Positions 25,542 through 33,805 of a stretch of 63,173 nucleotides of DNA are shown piece after piece. The notes beneath the pieces were generated by a model that saw nothing but the letters and a program-made list of their open reading frames with translations, searched no databases and was not told the DNA's origin. The translations under genes were made by a program, and so were the position numbers. The DNA is from Paenibacillus eucommiae (GTDB taxonomy: Bacteria > Bacillota > Bacilli > Paenibacillales > NBRC-103111), in contig NZ_JAGGLB010000046.1 in assembly GCF_017874215.1 (NCBI RefSeq), positions 1 to 63,173 of the forward strand. The letters are read 5' to 3'. Within the stretch, counting starts at the first letter, position 1. The number at the start of each line of letters is the position of its first letter.

Positions 25542-26835
25542 AAATCGCGATCTTCGTGAGCTTACTATCGAACGGATCGTAGCCTTACCTCCCAAGCTTG
25601 CTTGGGAAGGTTGGACAAAGCCGGAACACATTGCGCGTTGGTGGGGCCCCAAATTATGGACCACCACCGTATATGAGATGGATGTAAGACCCAGCGGTGT
25701 TTGGTGTTACAGTCTGAAATCGGATGACAATAGCGGTGAAGAGGCTTTCTGCAAAGCCGTTTATCAAGAGGTTAATGAACCCTCTACACTGGTATACACC
25801 GACTCGTTTGCCGATAAAGACTGGAATGTTGTAGAGAACAGCGAGATGCTAACGACCGTTCTATTCGAGGAAGCAACAAGTGGCACGAAGCTTAGCATCG
25901 TTACGCGATTCTCCAGTGCCGAAGCATTGGACAATGCCGAAACAATGGGTATGGTCGAAGGCTTCACCGATGCATTTGACCGACTTGAAGTATACTTAGA
26001 AGCGTTAATAGGAGGACATATGGACACAGTTACTTCAAAGGATGGAACAAAGATCGCTTATGAAAAGCAAGGAAACGGACCCGCCGTTATTCTCATAGCC
26101 TCGGCTGTTGCCGACCATCGCGATGCAGGCCAGCTTGCTCAGCAGCTCACAGCTCATTTCACCGTCTACAACTATGATCGCCGAGGCCGTGGTCAAAGCT
26201 CTGATGTCGCACCATATGCCGTCCAACGTGAAGTCGAGGATATTGAGGCTCTAATCCATAAGGCGGGAGGCAATGCTTGCCTGTTCGGAAACTCATCCGG
26301 CGCTGTGTTAGCCCTTGAAGCGGCAAGTCTATTAGGAGACCAGGTGACGAAGCTGTATCTGTACGAACCACCTTTCATTATCAATGACAGCCGTAAACCT
26401 GTGCCGACAGAATACGTTCAACATTTAAACATGCTAAACCAAGCCGACAAAAGAAGCGAAGCGGTCGAATACTTCATGTCTGAAGCTCTCGGTATTCCGG
26501 CGGAATACATCGGCTACATGAAAGCCGATCCTTCCTGGAAAGCGATGGAAACCATGTCCCACACACTCACCTATGATGGTATGATTATGGGCGACACGCA
26601 ATCCGGCAGACCGCTTCCAACCGACCGATGGAAAGTGAACGTTCCTACTTTGATCATGACAGGCGAGAACAGCGAACCGCTCTTCCACGACGCAGCCAAA
26701 GCACTTGCCGAACTCCTGCCTTTAGTTGAATCCCGAACGCTGCCCGGGCAGGACCATTCGGCAGTCGTGATGGCTCCGAATATCCTAGCGAAGACGATTA
26801 TCGATTATGACATCGTACGAGAGGAGAACGCATGA
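25516..26835 (+). CDS. SRPBCC (AHSA1-type) domain fused to an alpha/beta hydrolase
   Basis: The ~439-aa product has an N-terminal SRPBCC/Aha1-like domain (LRELTIERIVALPPKLAWEG, WTKPEHIARWWGP, to about residue 168). An alpha/beta hydrolase follows, with RRGRGQSS, the nucleophile elbow LFGNSSGAVLALE and a late GQDHSAV histidine. Each domain usually exists alone. The join at 26011-26022 reads GGAGGACATATG, a complete ribosome binding site and start in frame, so a separate hydrolase may also be made. It lies in an operon with ArsR. AHSA1 proteins beside ArsR regulators are common; the substrate is unknown. Confidence 0.85.
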   Translation: MRSKTKIHKNRDLRELTIERIVALPPKLAWEGWTKPEHIARWWGPKLWTTTVYEMDVRPSGVWCYSLKSDDNSGEEAFCKAVYQEVNEPSTLVYTDSFADKDWNVVENSEMLTTVLFEEATSGTKLSIVTRFSSAEALDNAETMGMVEGFTDAFDRLEVYLEALIGGHMDTVTSKDGTKIAYEKQGNGPAVILIASAVADHRDAGQLAQQLTAHFTVYNYDRRGRGQSSDVAPYAVQREVEDIEALIHKAGGNACLFGNSSGAVLALEAASLLGDQVTKLYLYEPPFIINDSRKPVPTEYVQHLNMLNQADKRSEAVEYFMSEALGIPAEYIGYMKADPSWKAMETMSHTLTYDGMIMGDTQSGRPLPTDRWKVNVPTLIMTGENSEPLFHDAAKALAELLPLVESRTLPGQDHSAVVMAPNILAKTIIDYDIVREENA

Positions 26836-26887
26836 CGAGGTTAATGCCATTCGAAGATCCGAAATTGGCTAAATAGTGTCAGCTTAA

Positions 26888-26912
26888 GCACCTCGCGAGG
26901 GTGCTTTTGTTC
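26888..26912 (+). terminator. terminator after the hydrolase gene
   Basis: AGCACCTC and GAGGGTGCTTTT form the stem around a GC loop, about 50 nt past the stop. Confidence 0.7.
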
Positions 26913-26949
26913 TTATCTTACTTGGGGTCAATTAACGTAATCTTCCTTT

Positions 26950-27735
26950 TTATTTGGCCAACTTTTTCCTGATTTTTCTCCAGAATCCGTTATTCCTCCG
27001 ATTAATATACTTCTCATTGTAGATCAGCAGACTATAGGAGGACCACAGCGTAGATGTTCGAATAATTACATATGCGCCCATGGCGATTAGAACGAGGCAA
27101 ACCGGATAATAAGGGACCAATGCGCCCTCGGAGATCCCCTTGTTCTCTAGCAGAAAAGCCATTCCGCCTATCGCCACCATGCCAGCACCGACGATGATCA
27201 CGGCTGAGTACCTGCTCTTTAATCGATTCAAACGTTCCGTCAATTGCTTCACATAACCCTGATCCAGCATAAGAGCTTCTTTCTCCAGCACATGGTACCG
27301 TTCCTCGTCTTTCAGTATGGCTGAAACGAGAGCAACGACACCCCCTGCCGCCAACAAAATAATAAGAAAAGAATAAACGACCGGCTCCTGTGGAAGCATC
27401 ACATACGGCAAACAAGCCATAATTAGCAGGCTCACCCCTGTCGCAATGCGATTGGACGACTTCTGCTGATGACTCAAATACCCTTCCGCCATCTCTTGGC
27501 TGACATAATACCCACGCTCTTCAACGCCACCCTTCACCTCGCTCTCCTTCAGCAAATAATCGATGGACACCTCGAACAGGTTGCCAATCATAAGCAGCTT
27601 TTCGGTTTCGGGGTACCCTTGCCCATTTTCCCACTTGCTGACTGCCTGTCTGGTTGTGCACAATTTTTCGGCCAGCACTTCCTGGGAATAACCTTTTTCT
27701 TTTCTAAGTTGCAACAATTTTTCACTAAAAGACAT
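26950..27735 (-). CDS. XRE-family regulator with membrane segments
   Basis: The 261-aa product has an N-terminal Cro/CI helix-turn-helix (KLLQLRKEKGYSQEVLAEKL, then TTRQAVSKWENGQGYPE). After a linker there are about four hydrophobic helices near 97-117, 120-142, 178-196 and 207-226. Membrane-bound XRE proteins of this layout are frequent in Bacilli. The signal sensed and the target genes are unknown. Confidence 0.82.
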   Translation of the reverse strand: MSFSEKLLQLRKEKGYSQEVLAEKLCTTRQAVSKWENGQGYPETEKLLMIGNLFEVSIDYLLKESEVKGGVEERGYYVSQEMAEGYLSHQQKSSNRIATGVSLLIMACLPYVMLPQEPVVYSFLIILLAAGGVVALVSAILKDEERYHVLEKEALMLDQGYVKQLTERLNRLKSRYSAVIIVGAGMVAIGGMAFLLENKGISEGALVPYYPVCLVLIAMGAYVIIRTSTLWSSYSLLIYNEKYINRRNNGFWRKIRKKLAK

Positions 27736-27902
27736 TGGCTTGCTCTCCTTTGCTATCTGATAACTTAATTATAGAAAAACAATGGAGTTAATGCTATGTG
27801 GTTGAGGTTGCGTTTGCGCCACTTACGGTTGCAAATGCGTAAATACTCTGTAAAATACACGGTTCTTAGCTATTAGCCGGACACTCATCGCATAGCTGCA
27901 TA

Positions 27903-27933
27903 AGAAAAGCACCATCAAATGATGATGCTTTTA
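27903..27933 (-). terminator. terminator of the mraY-like gene
   Basis: Minus strand: AAAAGCATCATC and GATGGTGCTTTT around a short loop, just past the mraY-like stop. Confidence 0.65.
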
Positions 27934-27938
27934 ATTTA

Positions 27939-28898
27939 TTATTTTAAAAACATAAATTTCCATAACAACAGACATATCAAAGTAGCTACCCATGAAATGA
28001 AGCCAAATATCATAACAATTTTGTTTTCACTCCAACCATATTTCAGGCTAAAATGAAAGTGGATAGGTGTCATGCGAAAAATACGAAGTTTAGTTTTTTT
28101 ATAGTACCAAACCTGTAAAATAACTGATAGTTGTTCTGATAAATATATAAAAAATAAGATGGGAATTAATATCTCAACTTTTTCAATTATAGCAATAAAT
28201 GCTAAAGAACCACCAATAGCCAAAGAACCCGTGTCACCCATAAACGCTCTAGCAGGATATATATTATAGAAAAACAATCCCAATAAACAACCAATCATTA
28301 CCAATGAAAATGTTTGAACACCCATTTTGTCAGAAATAATAAAAAAGAAAAAATAGGTTGGAATAGCTACAGAGATAAGTAAACCATCTAATCCATCGGT
28401 AAAATTAATCGCATTTGCTGAACCGACAATAAAGAGCATCATAATGATTATATAAAATAGAAGGGGAAGTTTTAATGAATAATCACCAAATATTGTTATG
28501 TTGGGACTAAGGGAATATGTACTAATCAGATACCACAGGAGTACACCAGTAAAAGTAAACTGAAGGACTAGCTTTGTTTTTCCTGAAACGCCAGAAGGGT
28601 CTTGAAAATAAGCTTTTTTAAAATCATCAATAAACCCTATTATGCCGAATAAGATGAAGGTGGTGTTAAGGAATAATGTTAATGGGTCTGGTCGGGTCAG
28701 AGTGGTTACTAATATGCCTGTTAAAAGTACAAGACCCGCCATTAACGGAGTTCCACGCTTGGCTTGATGGTCAGGAGGTAATTCAGCTCTAATTGGTTGG
28801 GTAAGTTTTAACGTCCGTAACCCCCAAATAAGAATAGGGCATAAAAGTGCGACCATAAAAAAGGAAAGAGTGGAGATAGCTAAGGTTGATTGCAGCAT
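27939..28898 (-). CDS. mraY: MraY-like phospho-MurNAc-pentapeptide transferase
   Basis: MraY moves phospho-MurNAc-pentapeptide to undecaprenyl phosphate, forming lipid I at the membrane. The 319-aa product has about ten helices and the family motifs: QAKRGTPLMAG near 45-55, IGFIDDFKKAYF, NAINFTDGLDGL and ARAFMGDTGSLAIGG. The usual MTPIHHHFEL loop reads MTPIHFHFSLKYGWSE, so one histidine and the Glu differ. It stands alone outside a dcw cluster, so it is probably a second copy. It might tolerate a MraY inhibitor, but this is a guess. Confidence 0.88.
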   Translation of the reverse strand: MLQSTLAISTLSFFMVALLCPILIWGLRTLKLTQPIRAELPPDHQAKRGTPLMAGLVLLTGILVTTLTRPDPLTLFLNTTFILFGIIGFIDDFKKAYFQDPSGVSGKTKLVLQFTFTGVLLWYLISTYSLSPNITIFGDYSLKLPLLFYIIIMMLFIVGSANAINFTDGLDGLLISVAIPTYFFFFIISDKMGVQTFSLVMIGCLLGLFFYNIYPARAFMGDTGSLAIGGSLAFIAIIEKVEILIPILFFIYLSEQLSVILQVWYYKKTKLRIFRMTPIHFHFSLKYGWSENKIVMIFGFISWVATLICLLLWKFMFLK

Positions 28899-29092
28899 GA
28901 TTATCCCCTATCGTTTTTTTGTACAGGCATAGGATATTATTCATTAATTCATTGGATAAATATTCCTGTAGAGGAAGTGGTTCTCGCCATAACTTAATGT
29001 TACATGAAAAATATGAATAAAAAAAAGAGAAACTTCAAAGGAATATCTTTCCTATTTTATTGCCGACTTTCTCTCGATCCCGAAACTATACC

Positions 29093-29509
29093 ATGCTTCA
29101 TACACGTTCTCAGAGCAATCGGGTAGGAGGCTACCCATTAGTTGAGTAGCCGACCTCCCACACCACCAGAAGAGGAATCCTAATCCTTTGAGGGTGTGTT
29201 GCCGAGGGACTTCGAGAGGATGGGGCTATTAGAAACTCTCCAGTAGCCCTTTCTCGTGTTGGCATATTCCCATGCCTTCTGTTTGTGGATTCCGAGCGAC
29301 TGCAGCTTCTCGAACTTCGTCCTCACTCGGTTCCATTGTTTCCAATAGACCATACGAATCCGCCTTCTCATCCATTCATCCGTGGTTTGGAGCAGTTTCT
29401 TCATATCCGCTATCTTGAAATAGTTAATCCACCCCATGATATAGCGTTTAAGCTTCTCGGTTCGTTCTACATTTCCCATTCCATTGCTTCTCGACGTAAG
29501 TTCCCTCAC
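29093..29509 (-). mobile_element. group II intron remnant (maturase C-terminus and 3' RNA end)
   Basis: The minus frame at 29180-29509 encodes the last ~105 residues of a group II intron reverse transcriptase/maturase: LKRYIMGWINYFKIADMKKL, RMVYWKQWNRVRTKFEKLQS and ANTRKGYWRVSNSPILSKSL. After it the minus strand has GGTGGTGTGGGAGGTCGG and CTACTCAACTAATGGGTAGC, then CTCCTACCCGAT, which fits the domain V/VI end of a class C intron. The RT domains and 5' RNA are gone, so it is dead. Confidence 0.8.
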
Positions 29510-29591
29510 TCTGGACTTCAGAAAATAAAGTCTTAAACTTGCCGCTGTTAATCTGAAACTAACGATTTCACCTTAGGAATGTGCAAAATTA

Positions 29592-30146
29592 TTAGTTACC
29601 ATCCAAATGATAAATTAGTTGTACAACGCCTGAGGAGAACGTTCTTGTATGAACCATTTTTAGATTCAATCTCTGCTTTATATCCACAAACAGCGGTTTT
29701 CCTTCTCCCAAAATAACAGGGTGAACAGATAATCTAAATTCATCAACAAGCCCTAAATTGATGAAAGTTGTAATAAGACTTGCTCCACCATATAACCAGA
29801 TGTCTTTACCAGGCTTATTCTTTAATTTATTTACTTTTTCAAGAATACTATCATTTATGAATATTGCTTTATTATCAGTCCCCTTTTGTGTCCTGGAAAA
29901 CACATACTTCTCTTTACTATGAATCAATTCCCAAAATTCTTTTTCAGAATCCGTATGTTCAATTTCCGGAGTAAATTGTCCCCATAAATCATAGCTTTTT
30001 CTTCCATATAAAATGGTATCAATTTGATTTAAAAAATTTATAAATCCCAGCTCAGAGTCCATAATGCACCAATCAACTTCACCATGTTTCCCTTCAATAA
30101 AACCATCTAAAGTAACCGCTAAATCCAAAATTATTCTTCGTTTCAT
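29592..30146 (-). CDS. dihydrofolate reductase family (RibD C-terminal domain) protein
   Basis: The 184-aa product belongs to the YyaP/YwjB-like group that shares the DHFR/RibD-C fold and probably uses NADPH, with unknown substrate. Marks are RRIILDLAVTLDGFIEG, YGRKSYDLW, the DIWLYGGASLITTFINLGLV loop that binds the cofactor, and LSVHPVILGEGKPLF. It is the intact relative of the broken copy at 17448-17777, which is ~85-90% alike over the shared part. AGGGAG precedes the ATG. Confidence 0.88.
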   Translation of the reverse strand: MKRRIILDLAVTLDGFIEGKHGEVDWCIMDSELGFINFLNQIDTILYGRKSYDLWGQFTPEIEHTDSEKEFWELIHSKEKYVFSRTQKGTDNKAIFINDSILEKVNKLKNKPGKDIWLYGGASLITTFINLGLVDEFRLSVHPVILGEGKPLFVDIKQRLNLKMVHTRTFSSGVVQLIYHLDGN

Positions 30147-30363
30147 GATTTGTTACTCCCTTCGTTAATCTACCACCCATTATAGACCTCAAATAAGTCA
30201 CCTTATGTCATATTAATAAAAGAGAGAATATCTTTTAAACAATGCTGTCCGTCAGAGCGATTTCCTGAAAGCAATACAAGCAATTCTTCTACGCGGGTTC
30301 TCATCAATCATGCCCAACCTTACTTTATTCTGCCGCCAAGCATTGTGGTTATTCATTAACTTA

Positions 30364-30452
30364 AACTGCCTGTTAGCTTAATAAAAACAAGGAGCAACTG
30401 CCGCGGCAACTGCTCCTTGTATTGTTCAACTAACGTGTCCCGTTAGTTTAAT
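30364..30452 (+). repeat. long repeat unit with hairpin
   Basis: CTGCCTGTTAGCTTAATA, then ACAAGGAGCAACTGCCGCGG / CAACTGCTCCTTGT, then GTTCAACTAACGTGTCCCGTTAGTTTAAT. It ends 15 nt from the VOC gene stop at 30468. On the minus strand the hairpin followed by TTTTTAT acts as a terminator. Confidence 0.85.
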
Positions 30453-30467
30453 AACATGAGGCTACTT

Positions 30468-30845
30468 TTAGTTTGTCTTCTCGGGTAAACTCCATACTTC
30501 GATGTAGTTTCCATCAGGATCGTAAAACGAAAAGGATTTCCCTTGATAGTCGAATAATTCACCTACATTAATGCCTTTATCTATAAACTCTTTATAGAGT
30601 AATTCGGCATCAGATACGATAAAACCATATGCGGATTGGAGAGTTCCACCAGAGTAAGTCATATGAGAATTAATGTTGTGATCGTTATGCTGAAAAAGAA
30701 TCCTAACCCCAGACTCCGTCATCAGTTCAAGAAAAATTGAATCCTCGGTAACAATTTTAAAACCAAAATGTTCACCGTACCAGTTTGCTGAACTTTGAAG
30801 ATTACTTACAGGAATGGTGAGATATGCGCTTTTAATTATTGTCAT
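30468..30845 (-). CDS. VOC-family glyoxalase/bleomycin-resistance-like protein
   Basis: The 125-aa single VOC unit opens IIKSAYLTIPVSNLQSSANW and closes with GKSFSFYDPDGNYIEVWSLP, including the Glu metal-ligand position. The first ligand position (usually His) is Tyr/Leu here, so metal binding is doubtful. Substrate unknown. Confidence 0.82.
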   Translation of the reverse strand: MTIIKSAYLTIPVSNLQSSANWYGEHFGFKIVTEDSIFLELMTESGVRILFQHNDHNINSHMTYSGGTLQSAYGFIVSDAELLYKEFIDKGINVGELFDYQGKSFSFYDPDGNYIEVWSLPEKTN

Positions 30846-30918
30846 TTCGCTTGCCTCTCTCTCATCTTTCTCTATACATGATTCTAATTAACAATATATT
30901 TATTATGCAGGTCAGAAT

Positions 30919-31152
30919 CTATTTCTGTAGCATTTTTGCGACAAGAATTTTTGGTGCAGATAGACAATATGCTTCGAAAAGCAGCGACTCAAGCTTTTCC
31001 CAGCTATCTGGGTCATTCGCCCATGTTGATACCCAGCCATATTGTCCAAAGTAAGCCGTTTTCCAATAAGGCTCCTGCAGTACAAGAAATTCCTGTGTTT
31101 CACGGCTTGCCTTGAAGCATAAAAAGTAACTCCATCCTCCAAACAACCTCAT
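30919..31152 (-). pseudogene. MmcQ/YjbR-like protein, C-terminal remnant
   Basis: The frame reads LCFKASRETQEFLVLQEPYW and KTAYFGQYGWVSTWANDPDS, then AYCLSAPKILVAKMLQK. This matches the end of small MmcQ/YjbR DNA-binding-like proteins (GWVSL... and APK motif). The first ~40 residues are missing or out of frame. No clear ribosome binding site. Confidence 0.55.
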
Positions 31153-31277
31153 ATTCGTTGCCGTCTTCTTCCTTCAAGAACAAATGTTCTAAATTTATTA
31201 TACACTTAAATTCAAACTAGTACATCCAAAAAATTACAATGCAAAAGTCCCTTATTCTCGACTCTTTTTTGTATTAT

Positions 31278-31366
31278 CCTGCCCGTTAGTTTAATAAAAA
31301 GAAGGAGCAGCTCCCACGGCATACTGCTCCTTGTATCGTTAAACTAAAGTACCCGTTAGTTGAGTC
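31278..31366 (+). repeat. long repeat unit with hairpin
   Basis: CCTGCCCGTTAGTTTAATA, then GAAGGAGCAGCTCCCACGG / CATACTGCTCCTTGT, then GTTAAACTAAAGTACCCGTTAGTTGAG. The most diverged of the seven long units. Confidence 0.8.
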
Positions 31367-31399
31367 CCTTTAATTTGGTTTTGCATTGATACCGTTAAA

Positions 31400-31560
31400 G
31401 TTCATGCATCACGAAGTCCCACCGAGTTAAGGCAGCTTGTTGCCGGCCGCGATGCGGTTAGTCGGTGCGGATGTGTCCCGGCAATTACTTCCTCGTTCCT
31501 TGTTTCCGGGACCGAGGGTCGCCCAGACCCCGAGCGTGAATCGGTGTTTATATGATTGAT
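31400..31560. other. GC-rich stretch without a recognised gene
   Basis: In an AT-rich intergenic gap this ~160-bp stretch is GC-rich, with pieces such as TTGCCGGCCGCGATGCGG and GGGACCGAGGGTCGCCCAG. No long frame looks like protein. It may be a piece of a mobile element or a structured RNA. Confidence 0.35.
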
Positions 31561-31656
31561 GCACCCGACTTCTTTGAGATACTTTCACACTGCTTTTCTG
31601 TTTCTATTTTTTCTCTAGTAATGTATATTTCAGTTAAGTCTTCTTTTAAACGTCAC

Positions 31657-32109
31657 TTATTTATTACCGAGTTGTTCCGCCAAACCGATTAGAAGCCCTT
31701 CAATTCCACGAATGTAGCAGAGCCGATACGAGTCCTCGTACTGAACCACTTCGCCAACGAGCTGAGCACCATACTTAGTGAGTCTGGATACCATTTCGTC
31801 AATGTCTTCAACGGTGAACATGACGCGTAGATAACCGAGGGCATTTACAGGAGCAGTTCGGTGATCTGATATAGTAGGTGGGGTGAGAAATCGCGAAAGT
31901 TCAATTCGGCTGTGGCCATCTGGGGTAACCATCATAGCAATCTCTACACACTGTGAACCCAGCCCGGTTACGCGACCAGCCCATTCACCTTCGACAGTAG
32001 CTCGCCCTTCGAGCTTCAAGCCAATCTCCTCGAAGAAAGAAATTGCGTCATCAAGGGATTCTACAACGATGCCAACATTATCCATTCTTAGTAATTTGTT
32101 TTTTGCCAT
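31657..32109 (-). CDS. VOC-family protein
   Basis: The 150-aa product starts MAKNKLLRMDNVGIVVESLD with a basic start and a typical VOC strand. It has GRVTGLGSQCVEIAMMVTPD in the middle and ends with YRLCYIRGIEGLLIGLAEQL, where the Glu metal-ligand position is visible. Such proteins include methylmalonyl-CoA-epimerase-like and glyoxalase-like enzymes. The substrate is unknown. Confidence 0.85.
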   Translation of the reverse strand: MAKNKLLRMDNVGIVVESLDDAISFFEEIGLKLEGRATVEGEWAGRVTGLGSQCVEIAMMVTPDGHSRIELSRFLTPPTISDHRTAPVNALGYLRVMFTVEDIDEMVSRLTKYGAQLVGEVVQYEDSYRLCYIRGIEGLLIGLAEQLGNK

Positions 32110-32289
32110 AGTTTTATCTCCTTATGTATACAAATTTATTACCTGATCATCTTCATATTTATTCTATCAAGAATTACCAATTACTTCCAAACGATTAACA
32201 TCTTGTCACAGAACATGATAACAAAGATAAGTCACAGTATAGTAAAATGTGAAATTTGGTTTTCGGATATGTCATATTAACTGTTATTC

Positions 32290-32346
32290 TACGAAATTCA
32301 ATTCGTAATTACTGTAATAAGATCGTTTTACGTAATAAAATTACGT
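32290..32346. promoter_or_regulatory. two inverted repeats upstream of the VOC gene
   Basis: TACGAAATTCAATTCGTA (32290-32307) and the perfect ACGTAATAAAATTACGT (32330-32346) look like operator sites. They lie between the VOC gene (31657-32109) and the zinc-ribbon gene, in a ~290-bp gap otherwise without features. The regulator is unknown. Confidence 0.4.
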
Positions 32347-32397
32347 AGATCCCCCTTTTCTAAACTCCTAATATTTTTATACTTTAACAATTCGGAG

Positions 32398-32816
32398 TTA
32401 CTTAATCCAATCAGGAAACCTGCTCGCCAAACTCTGATTTTTATTGGGGATTCTTTCACGTAACGAAGCATGGATATAACCATCCATACAATCTAAATGC
32501 TCTTTATTATAAGCCCAAAGCAAATTCCCGCAGCAATTAGTCCTCATCCAAAGATTCAGACCCATAAAAGTCCCGTTTCCCCACGTACCAATCATCGGAT
32601 CACTCAAAACACCACAACGTTTACATTGTAGAATATCCGAATTTACCTTCAATTTTTCTTATCCCTTTAGCGCTTTTCATACAATCGGGACACTCAATGA
32701 GAATGTTATGTTTGAATAAAAAATCGTAAATTCTTTCGCCAGTATCTTTAAATCTTGAATCCGTTATAAAAATTAATTTCCTTTTTAATTTGTTTTCTTT
32801 ACTTGCATCCTTTATG
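32398..32816 (-). pseudogene. zinc-ribbon protein, frameshifted
   Basis: One minus-strand frame reads KLIFITDSRFKDTGERIYDF and LFKHNILIECPDCMKSAKGI. The other continues LQCKRCGVLSDPMIGTWGNG and ends SLASRFPDWIK. They join near 32645, in an A-rich stretch. The pairs CPDC and CKRC suggest a zinc ribbon. The first frame has no start inside the gap before the DinB gene, so the 5' end is also lost. Family not recognised. Confidence 0.5.
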
Positions 32817-32847
32817 CCAATCCCATTCCAAGTGATGGTGATTATTA

Positions 32848-32863
32848 GGCCCCGTTAGAGCCT
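32848..32863 (+). repeat. core-like repeat containing the DinB stop codon
   Basis: GGCCCCGTTAGAGCCT. The TAA stop of the DinB gene (plus 32855-32857) is the TAA of the core. Confidence 0.55.
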
Positions 32864-33310
32864 CGCGAACGTGATGTAATCGACTTGGGCGGGCTCTGCC
32901 GATTCGATCCGAAGTACCCGGTTGATCTGTCCCCGGTGATATTGCCCATGTAAGAGGACCTGCGACAGGATGTCCCGGACGGACGTTCGGAACGGAACCC
33001 CGCTCTGGTTCGCATAGTCGACCATCTCGTCCAACTCGGATTCCTCGAGCTCTTCGATATATACGCGATATTGCTCGGCGTTCTCTTCGAACATCGTCCG
33101 GATCGCCGTCAGGTCTTCCGCTTCCTCCCACAACGAATATTGCGCGCTGCCCTTGCCCTGCAATCGGGACAGCCAGACTCGTTCCGCCACCGCGACGTGC
33201 CGAACCAGCTTCAGAAGGTCCTTGTTCTTCGTCTCACTCTCCTCGAGCGCGTCCAAGATCCGTCCGTCCGCCCAGTACAAGTGGTCCATCATGCGCTTGA
33301 TCGTCTTCAT
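32855..33310 (-). CDS. DinB-family metal-dependent protein
   Basis: The 151-aa four-helix-bundle protein starts MKTIKRMMDHLYWADGRILD. The three His ligand positions are in MMDHLYWAD, VRHVAVAERVWL and LLHGQYHRGQI. DinB/YfiT-like proteins include thiol-dependent transferases (for bacillithiol in Bacillota), but most are uncharacterised. It is GC-richer than its neighbours, and its last codons overlap a core repeat. Confidence 0.88.
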   Translation of the reverse strand: MKTIKRMMDHLYWADGRILDALEESETKNKDLLKLVRHVAVAERVWLSRLQGKGSAQYSLWEEAEDLTAIRTMFEENAEQYRVYIEELEESELDEMVDYANQSGVPFRTSVRDILSQVLLHGQYHRGQINRVLRIESAEPAQVDYITFARL

Positions 33311-33354
33311 TTCGGTTTCCCCCTCTTTGTCTCATCGATTACTTGAACCTACTG

Positions 33355-33600
33355 TTATCCGTCCTTAATCAATGTAGTAATTATATTATTAAGCTGGATT
33401 ACAAAGTATTTTACATCGCCGAGAGTTGAATCTTCTACCTTCCCATTTAAAACTTCGTTTATTGAGTCGATTAGCCAGACACCATTTTCATCTTTATCTT
33501 GAAGACTTGTCCCAATAAAAGCTTCTAACAAATCGTAACCTGCGGGCAAAGATATAACGGGTACACCGTTTAATTCAATAAGTTCAAACCTTATATTCAC
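33355..33600 (-). CDS. uncharacterised 81-aa protein
   Basis: Not recognised. It starts MNIRFELIELNGVPVISLPA and is acidic in the middle (SLQDKDENGVWLIDSINEVL). No membrane segment. AGAGGTG precedes the ATG, so it is probably translated. Confidence 0.55.
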   Translation of the reverse strand: MNIRFELIELNGVPVISLPAGYDLLEAFIGTSLQDKDENGVWLIDSINEVLNGKVEDSTLGDVKYFVIQLNNIITTLIKDG

Positions 33601-33653
33601 ACCTCTTTATTTATGCACTTCATTCTTCAATAGTTCAACATTGATTTCTAACT

Positions 33654-33738
33654 ATCCTGCCCTTTAGCTTAAACAAGGAGCAACTGCCGCGGTAACTGCT
33701 CCTTGTATCGTTCAACTAACGTACCCGTTAGCTCAATG
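33654..33738 (+). repeat. long repeat unit with hairpin
   Basis: CCTGCCCTTTAGCTTAA, then ACAAGGAGCAACTGCCGCGG / TAACTGCTCCTTGT, then GTTCAACTAACGTACCCGTTAGCTCAAT. It ends 67 nt from the stop of the NmrA-like gene. Confidence 0.85.
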
Positions 33739-33805
33739 ACTTGTCTGAGATAATCGGAACAAAATGCTGCCACTACACAAATTTCAAAATAGGTGGATTC
33801 CGCCT

